The position numbers were made by a program, and so were the translations under genes. Below the pieces are notes generated by a model. The model was given only the letters and a program-made list of their open reading frames with translations, searched no databases and was not told where the DNA came from. Below are positions 14,450 through 19,209 of a stretch of DNA of 19,209 nucleotides, one piece after another. Position 1 is the stretch's first letter, and every line of letters begins with the position of its first letter. Source of the DNA: Bacteroidales bacterium (GTDB taxonomy: Bacteria > Bacteroidota > Bacteroidia > Bacteroidales > WCHB1-69); NCBI GenBank assembly GCA_023229985.1, contig JALNYF010000040.1, positions 1 to 19,209 on the forward strand, written 5' to 3'.

Positions 14450-17383
14450 TCACTTTTTATCAAAACCCACCAATATTTCATCAACAAAAATAAAAGCTTT
14501 GCCACCGGCTCCCAAATGCCAATCCGGAATGGTGCCATAGTTCACGGCTTTTATTCTAATATATTGACAATCTGCTTCTTGAATAATATTAAAATCTTCA
14601 GTTTTAGTAGTATAATCATTGTCGGGGTGCGAATTGAGAATGGTTCCATAAGGCATATATCGCTCGCCATCGGTAGAAATTTCGACTATCATTTTGGTTG
14701 GAAACCAAATCCAAGAGCGAATTTCCTCTAAAAACCCGACGCTGACAGATTGAATGTGTTTAATTGATTTTAAATCAATGATGGCTTCAAAATCAGTATC
14801 TTGGTAACCTTGCCACCCACCTAATCTAAAATTGGTATTTCCGCGAATGTGGTCTATCAACCCTTCATCGCCACCCGCCGTGTATTGAGGATTATACTGC
14901 GACAAAATTCGAATGTTTTTATCTTGTTCAAAACGATAATAATTGGCTTCAACCCACTGACTTATTCCGTTATTATCTTGGTTAAATGCCTTAAATTGAG
15001 TACTTTCCGTAATTAATAAGGGTGACGTATAGCGATGGGTTTGGGTAAAACTGTCCTGAGAGGTTTGATAATAAATGATGCTGTTCGGGGAATGGGTAGG
15101 GTGCGTGATGGATAGTGACACGCGCAAACTATCGCGGAATGATGAAGTATTCGGAAAGAAAACGGGACTCATGGCAACTGTTTCGGGGATTTCCGTGTGG
15201 GGACAATTTTCAGGTTTGTTCCATAAATTTTGATTCGGACGCTCGCCCATCGTCAATTCCAAAATGCCGCCTTCTTTGATCATATCATAAGTAATATAGG
15301 AATAATTGTAGGGGTTCCCCTGATATTTCGCCGATTGAATATAAGGGTGTTTTTTTGCTTGTTGGTGGCAGATAATTTGAAAAGTTTTCCCATTTTCCAA
15401 ATGCAAGGAGACGGTATCAAAAAGGGGTGAACCAATTATATATGTGTTGTTTCCGGGCGTTACGGGATAAAAACCCATAGCACTTAGCACATACCACGCT
15501 GACATCTGCCCACAATCTTCATTTCCGCACAATCCGTCCGGCTGCGAAGAGTACAAATTCTGCATGATATGTCGTGTGATGCGTTGGGTTTTCCAAGGTT
15601 TCCCGATGAAATTGTAGAGATAAGCTGCGTGGTGGCTCGGTTCGTTGCCATGGGCATATTGTCCGATGACACCGGTAATGTCAGATTGTGTTCTGCCGCT
15701 TAATTTTGAATTTCCATAGAAGAGAGAATCCAAAAACTCCTCTGTTTTTTCTTTGCCGCCCATTAACGCCATATAATGGGTAAAATCGTGAGGCACGTAG
15801 GTAGAATATTGCCAAGAATTGGCTTCGGTGTAATGGTTATTGACTTCCGAAGGGACAAAGGGCTCTATAAAACCGCCATTGCTTTTTGGATGCATAAATC
15901 CGTTGCTGTCCATGATATTCTTGTACGATTGCGCCCGCCGGTAAAACTTGTCGGCGGTTCTCATGTCACGACCGGCACGTGCAAATTCGGCAATACACCA
16001 ATCATCATAAGCATATTCCAGCGTTTTGGAAACAGATTCATGCTCTTTATCTGCCGGTATAAATCCGTATTGTTCAAACTCGGGGCGTCCCAATTTTGGC
16101 AAACGGGCAGAAGCCACCATGGCTTGCAGCATCTCTATGTGATTGTAATCATTAATCCCTTTTAAATAAGCATCTAAAATTACGGGAACCGAATGGTAGC
16201 CAATCATGCACCACGTTTCATAAGCCGACAATTCCCACATGGGGAGTTGCCCGCCCTGCCGATAATTCAGCAAAAAAGTATGGATGAAATCGCCGGTACG
16301 CTCTCTGTCAATAATTGACAACAACGGGTGCAAAGCGCGGTAGGTGTCCCATAACGAAAAAACCGTATATACAATCTTTCCGTCACTGGTGTGCGTTTTT
16401 CCGTCCATTCCTCTATAACGTCCATCTACGTCAGAATACTGATATGGAGCTGTAAAACAATGATATAAAGCTGTATAGAATATTTTTTTAGCGTCATTAT
16501 CGGAAGTGGAAACAGTAATTTTGCCTAATTCGTCATTCCATAAATTGCGTGCCCGTTGGTGAACTTGGTCGAAATTAAAATCATCGATTTCGGATTGATT
16601 GCGGGAAGCGCCTTCCATATCCACCGCGGAAATAGCGACCTTTAACACTACTTCCGTTACGGATTCATCAAAATAGAAAATGGCTTTGCAATTTTCTCCC
16701 GCAATTTTGTCAATGGTACGCATGTGCGTATCATTTCGATAATATTCAATTTTTTTTACCGGCTGTGACATCAGTAACGAAAAATAAATATGTTGCTCAG
16801 GATTCCACGCTTTAGAGATTCGATAACCTTTAAATTCTTGATTATTAACAGTTTGTATAAAACTCTCAATGGTTTCATCTCGGTGGTTCAAATCAATCAC
16901 AATTCCTTTAGGTTGAGCCTCATCGGGAAAAGAATAACGGTGGCAGCCTACGTGTTGCGTGGCGGTGAGTTCCGCTTTTACGCCATATTGATTTAAAATA
17001 ACCGAATAATAGCCGGGGCTTGCCGTTTCATTTTGGTGAGAAAATGAGGAGGCATATTTCGTATTAACGGGAGAGCCGGTCTGAGCAAACGGCATAATGA
17101 GTATGTCGCCATAGTCGGAGCAGCCGGTACCGCTCAAGTGCGTATGGGAAAAACCGTAAATAACAGAATCGGAATAGTGATAAGCAGAACAACCATCCCA
17201 ACCGGTCAAGCGCGTATCGGGACTAACTTGCACTGCACCAAAAGGTACGATTGCACCGGGGAAAGTGTGCCCATGCTCGGCAGTCCCAACAAAAGGATTG
17301 ACGTAGTCTGTTGATAAAGACTGCGCTGTTAATTCCATCGAGGAAATTAACAGCGCAATAATAATAAAGAATAATTTATTCAT
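14450..17383 (-). CDS. GH92 family alpha-mannosidase with C-terminal discoidin-like domain
   Basis: This secreted exo-acting glycosidase is of the Ca2+-dependent inverting family that removes alpha-linked mannose from N-glycans or yeast mannan. The 977-residue protein starts with a signal peptide (cut near LTAQ, residue 20). GH92 motifs follow: VNPFVGTAEHGHTFPGAIVP (28-47), GFSHTHLSGTGCSDYGDILI (77-96), FSLWDTYRALHPL (342-354), TEANSWQY with Glu520 (matching the general-acid motif), GNEPSHHAAYLYNF (579-592) and GNEDCGQMSAWYVLSAMGFY with Asp623 (catalytic-base region). From about 745 a chitobiase-C-like segment and an F5/8-type-C/CBM32-like domain (about 820-977, FLEEIRSWIWFPTKMIVEIS) form the tail. 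No lipobox is seen, so it is probably periplasmic or exported. Linkage specificity cannot be read safely. It overlaps the upstream barrel gene by one base. Confidence 0.95.
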   Translation of the reverse strand: MNKLFFIIIALLISSMELTAQSLSTDYVNPFVGTAEHGHTFPGAIVPFGAVQVSPDTRLTGWDGCSAYHYSDSVIYGFSHTHLSGTGCSDYGDILIMPFAQTGSPVNTKYASSFSHQNETASPGYYSVILNQYGVKAELTATQHVGCHRYSFPDEAQPKGIVIDLNHRDETIESFIQTVNNQEFKGYRISKAWNPEQHIYFSLLMSQPVKKIEYYRNDTHMRTIDKIAGENCKAIFYFDESVTEVVLKVAISAVDMEGASRNQSEIDDFNFDQVHQRARNLWNDELGKITVSTSDNDAKKIFYTALYHCFTAPYQYSDVDGRYRGMDGKTHTSDGKIVYTVFSLWDTYRALHPLLSIIDRERTGDFIHTFLLNYRQGGQLPMWELSAYETWCMIGYHSVPVILDAYLKGINDYNHIEMLQAMVASARLPKLGRPEFEQYGFIPADKEHESVSKTLEYAYDDWCIAEFARAGRDMRTADKFYRRAQSYKNIMDSNGFMHPKSNGGFIEPFVPSEVNNHYTEANSWQYSTYVPHDFTHYMALMGGKEKTEEFLDSLFYGNSKLSGRTQSDITGVIGQYAHGNEPSHHAAYLYNFIGKPWKTQRITRHIMQNLYSSQPDGLCGNEDCGQMSAWYVLSAMGFYPVTPGNNTYIIGSPLFDTVSLHLENGKTFQIICHQQAKKHPYIQSAKYQGNPYNYSYITYDMIKEGGILELTMGERPNQNLWNKPENCPHTEIPETVAMSPVFFPNTSSFRDSLRVSLSITHPTHSPNSIIYYQTSQDSFTQTHRYTSPLLITESTQFKAFNQDNNGISQWVEANYYRFEQDKNIRILSQYNPQYTAGGDEGLIDHIRGNTNFRLGGWQGYQDTDFEAIIDLKSIKHIQSVSVGFLEEIRSWIWFPTKMIVEISTDGERYMPYGTILNSHPDNDYTTKTEDFNIIQEADCQYIRIKAVNYGTIPDWHLGAGGKAFIFVDEILVGFDKK

Positions 17384-18057
17384 TAGAAGTGGAATCCTAA
17401 CTTAAATGCCATTTGTCCGGTTTGCAGCTTTTTGCTGGTACCGGCTAATAAGCCAGTTGCCACCACCACATCGTGATTTCCTAACCAATAGTAATGAACC
17501 CCGATACTGATTAAGTCGATGAACATTACGCCAACGCCGGCTTCTACGGCAAATTTCGTATCCATTTTATAAGAAGTGGTCATATTCTTCCAACCTTCCG
17601 TTGTTTTTTGGAACAAATCGCACCCGACACCCACTTCGCCCCAAACGGCAATAATATCGCTAAAGGTGCTGGTGTAGCTGAGACCTGCAACAATAGGCAC
17701 GTTAACATACATCGGTTTCGTCTTGGAAACAAAATCATAAGCATCTCTAACATCTTTATTCAGCGCATTCCACATTAAATCGGCACTAATAAAGATACCG
17801 AGTCCCAAATCTTCAATACGGGTGTTCATGAAGCGATAGTTGTAACGCAGCCCCAACGAAGCCCCGAACATGGCAGAGCCGTTGGTAGTAGGGTCAACAG
17901 GATTAAGATAAATAGGGTTTTCAGACATGGGCTTAAGTGGTAAAATACCGCCTAAATGCAAGGAAACCCCGCTTTTTTGCGCTTGTGCGTCAGTCAAAGA
18001 GCATAGCAATAAAGCAAATGCAATAGCTACAACGGAAAATGATCGAATTTTTGTCAT
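17383..18057 (-). CDS. Outer-membrane beta-barrel protein (OmpA/PorT-like small barrel)
   Basis: The predicted protein has 224 residues. A signal peptide (MTKIRSFSVVAIAFALLLCS...AQA|QKSG) precedes alternating hydrophobic strands typical of an eight-stranded barrel, such as ASLGLRYNYRF, VPIVAGLSYTS and FAVEAGVGVMFI. It ends in MAFKLGFHF, whose terminal Phe is the classical outer-membrane assembly signal. I place the start at the ATG at 18057, because a longer in-frame start at 18093 would put residues before the signal peptide and overlap the -7 box. The TAA stop shares its last A with the GH92 ATG (TAATG), so the two are coupled. The role is unknown: it could be a structural or binding barrel. 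No SusC/SusD genes are adjacent. Confidence 0.85.
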   Translation of the reverse strand: MTKIRSFSVVAIAFALLLCSLTDAQAQKSGVSLHLGGILPLKPMSENPIYLNPVDPTTNGSAMFGASLGLRYNYRFMNTRIEDLGLGIFISADLMWNALNKDVRDAYDFVSKTKPMYVNVPIVAGLSYTSTFSDIIAVWGEVGVGCDLFQKTTEGWKNMTTSYKMDTKFAVEAGVGVMFIDLISIGVHYYWLGNHDVVVATGLLAGTSKKLQTGQMAFKLGFHF

Positions 18058-18089
18058 AATAATTATTTTTGGTTGATGATATTCAAGCC

Positions 18090-18098
18090 GCAAATTTA
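18090..18098 (-). promoter_or_regulatory. Promoter -7 box of the barrel-GH92 operon
   Basis: The minus strand reads TAAATTTGC, with a weak -33 match (TTCG, 18122-18119) 20 bases upstream. The ATG at 18057 lies 32 bases downstream. Confidence 0.6.
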
Positions 18099-18122
18099 TA
18101 AAAAAAATATTTACTATTCGAA

Positions 18123-18432
18123 AAAAATAAAAAAATAAACACTATATGTAATAAGATGATTATTAATACGATGACAATGAAATGGAAACAATTTTTGAGA
18201 AAAAAGCTTCCATGGTTTACCGAATTATTTAATAAAAAAAAGGTTACTGTCCGATAAATATTAATATTAACCATAACGAAGTAGCCAATGATGCTACAGC
18301 GTTTTTTTCTTTGTCTTGCCATAGAAATGTCGCAGCAAGTCAGTGCATTTTTTTATCGTGCTGCAAGGAAGAAAATCTCGATTTAATAATTGCATCTATA
18401 ACTTAAATTCAACTCTTTAAAAAAACATTTTA
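18123..18432. other. Gene-free AT-rich intergenic DNA
   Basis: No credible gene is seen on either strand. The one long minus-strand open frame translates to low-complexity Phe/Ile/Leu-rich sequence from AT-rich DNA. A 6-bp inverted repeat (GCAGCA / TGCTGC around 18332-18364) with a wide spacing has no clear role. Confidence 0.6.
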
Positions 18433-18441
18433 TATCTTTGC
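18433..18441 (+). promoter_or_regulatory. Upstream (distal) promoter box toward the DRTGG gene
   Basis: TATCTTTGC matches TAnnTTTGC, predicting a start near 18446-18449, right at the palindrome that follows. No clear -33 TTTG is seen. The leader to the DRTGG ATG would be about 210 bases. Confidence 0.5.
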
Positions 18442-18474
18442 AGTTCCGAAATATTCAGTTCCGAACTGAATATT
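18441..18474. promoter_or_regulatory. Palindromic operator-like element with direct repeat
   Basis: AATATTCAGTTC and GAACTGAATATT (18450-18461, 18463-18474) are perfect 12-base arms around a single C. The decamer CAGTTCCGAA also occurs twice as direct repeats (18441-18450, 18457-18466), 16 bases apart. It starts at the end of the distal -7 box, so it would cover the predicted transcription start, as repressor sites often do. A T6 run at 18476-18481 means a terminator for transcripts arriving from the left is also possible. Confidence 0.55.
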
Positions 18475-18623
18475 CTTTTTTCATCAACCCAATCAATACA
18501 CCCATCAACCCCGGAAGAGATTAAAATCATCCAATTCCTCAAACAAAAGCCATCACATTCAGAGTTTTTGATAATTTTTGGCGCAAATATTTCCTGAAAT
18601 GGCGCGGATAACGATAATATTTA

Positions 18624-18632
18624 TATTTTTGC
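18624..18632 (+). promoter_or_regulatory. Proximal promoter -7 box of the DRTGG gene
   Basis: TATTTTTGC fits TAnnTTTGC, 23 bases before the ATG at 18656, the same spacing as at acpP. The -33 area (about 18601-18605) holds GGCGC rather than TTTG, part of a short dyad (GCGC 18581-18584, ATTTC-CT-GAAAT 18589-18600, GCGC 18602-18605) that may bind a regulator. Confidence 0.55.
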
Positions 18633-18655
18633 ATGTTTAAACGAAAAAAGATAAA

Positions 18656-19003
18656 ATGAAACTTGAAGAGATTAATTCCCTTATCAATGGGAAAGTTGTA
18701 GAAGGGCAAGTGCCACCCGATAAAACCATCGACTGCGCATTTGCCTCGGATTTAATGAGCGATGTACTAACCATTCGGACAGAAAAATCGCTGATGTTGA
18801 TTACTGGTTTGGCAAATTTGCAAACCATACGCACCTGCGAAATGTCCGATATTAAAGTAATATTGTTTGTTCGCGGAAAAAAAGTTACCGAAGAAATGAA
18901 AGAATTAGCCGCCGACAATGAGATGATCTTGATCGAAACCGATTATTCTCTGTTTCGGACTTCCGGGCTGCTCTATGCGGCAGGACTGAAAGGCGTATAT
19001 TAA
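18656..19003 (+). CDS. DRTGG-domain protein
   Basis: The 115-residue protein is essentially one DRTGG domain. Conserved features are GKVVEGQ near the N-terminus, ASDLMSDVL (28-36), LMLITGLANLQTIRTCEMSD and the ending FRTSGLLYAAGLKGVY. Stand-alone DRTGG proteins of this kind typically open gene clusters with an RsbW-like ATPase and, further on, PHP-domain and [FeFe]-hydrogenase/NuoE-like genes in anaerobes. Their biochemical role is not established; the domain is related to the ligand-binding part of CBS-domain pyrophosphatases and phosphotransacetylase N-terminal regions. The next gene starts 11 bases downstream, so they share an operon. The function is inferred only from context. Confidence 0.85.
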   Translation: MKLEEINSLINGKVVEGQVPPDKTIDCAFASDLMSDVLTIRTEKSLMLITGLANLQTIRTCEMSDIKVILFVRGKKVTEEMKELAADNEMILIETDYSLFRTSGLLYAAGLKGVY

Positions 19004-19014
19004 AATTAGAGATT

Positions 19015-19209
19015 ATGAATTTTGAATATCAAGTTGAAGGCGGCGATTTTACAAATGCCGGAACGACTTCCAGTATCGTTAAAAAAATGATGAAACAGTT
19101 AGGCGTGCAACCGGATATAATTAAAAGAACGGTAGTCGCACTTTACGAAGCCGAAGTTAATATTGTTGCCCACGCCTATCGCGGCACCATTACCGTGGAT
19201 TTAGACGAA
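19015..19209 (+). CDS. ATP-binding protein of the anti-sigma factor (RsbW/SpoIIAB-like) HATPase family, 5' part
   Basis: The window cuts this gene after 65 codons. The visible part begins MNFEYQVEGGDFTNAGTTSS, contains a helix (IVKKMMKQLG) and reaches the GHKL N-box YEAEVNIVAHAYRG (44-57), in which Glu45 and Asn49 would bind Mg-ATP. This matches serine-protein-kinase anti-sigma factor ATPases. In anaerobes a gene of this type commonly follows a DRTGG gene at hydrogenase loci, so it is more likely a partner of a redox enzyme cluster than of a sigma factor, though neither can be shown here. The remaining G-boxes lie outside the window. Confidence 0.85.
   Translation, partial: MNFEYQVEGGDFTNAGTTSSIVKKMMKQLGVQPDIIKRTVVALYEAEVNIVAHAYRGTITVDLDE

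Noticed and set aside
14252..14731. 159-codon plus-strand frame across the GH92 end
   Set aside because: Antisense to the conserved C-terminal domain of GH92 and to the upstream part of the 140-residue gene; Phe/Ile-rich shadow with no promoter.
18083..18322. 79-codon minus-strand open frame
   Set aside because: Its translation is low-complexity Phe/Ile/Leu/Asn-rich sequence from very AT-rich DNA, it overlaps the barrel gene's promoter box, and it resembles no protein.
18332..18364. GCAGCA / TGCTGC inverted repeat
   Set aside because: Only six bases with a wide spacer and no associated promoter or T-run; likely chance.
1..19209. CRISPR arrays, tRNA or rRNA genes, insertion sequences, integrase or attachment sites
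   Set aside because: Both strands were read for these; no regularly spaced repeats, no tRNA-like cloverleaf, and no transposase or integrase-like frame was seen.

Overview
The window reads as a chromosome segment from an anaerobic member of the Bacteroidetes, probably order Bacteroidales. The evidence is: promoter boxes of the TAnnTTTGC type upstream of several genes; almost no Shine-Dalgarno sequences; a GH92 mannosidase with a signal peptide and discoidin-like tail; a Na+-pumping decarboxylase beta subunit next to an NhaD antiporter; and, at the right edge, a DRTGG protein followed by an RsbW-like ATPase, a pair commonly found at [FeFe]-hydrogenase loci of fermentative anaerobes. Base composition is moderately AT-rich, with very AT-rich intergenic DNA. 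I cannot assign a genus.

Layout. (1) 1-4727, + strand: a tripartite RND efflux operon (end of the periplasmic adaptor, complete inner-membrane pump, complete TolC-type channel), with overlapping genes. It is followed at 4751-5070 by a decayed DUF2147 gene. (2) 5364-8857, + strand: a housekeeping block, acpP-fabF-rnc and then dnaN from its own promoter, closed by a perfect 19-bp-stem terminator. (3) 8935-10326, - strand: aminopeptidase P, convergent with dnaN. (4) 10327-10773: a gene-free stretch holding a promoter, an imperfect inverted repeat, a protein-like but broken reading frame and a terminator. (5) 10774-13832, - strand: a tight operon of an unrecognised two-TM protein, nhaD and oadB. 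A second unrecognised membrane protein (13936-14358) lies upstream of it, with a well-formed promoter and a GC-rich palindrome between. (6) 14450-18057, - strand: an outer-membrane beta-barrel protein and a GH92 alpha-mannosidase sharing one overlapping nucleotide. (7) 18058-18655: divergent regulatory DNA with two + strand promoter boxes and a 25-bp near-perfect palindrome. (8) 18656-19209, + strand: the DRTGG protein and the start of the anti-sigma-type ATPase.

How the genes work together: the RND genes form one export machine; acpP and fabF serve fatty-acid elongation; nhaD and oadB plausibly form one Na+ circuit (decarboxylation-driven Na+ export together with Na+/H+ exchange). The barrel protein and the mannosidase are translationally coupled, and GH92 enzymes trim alpha-mannosides in the periplasm or at the cell surface.

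Nothing here is a clear new defence or mobile system. The points most worth a second look are the DUF2147 pseudogene, the Na+ operon with its two orphan membrane proteins, the palindrome upstream of the DRTGG gene, and the unexplained intergenic elements at 10405-10600 and 13891-13912.
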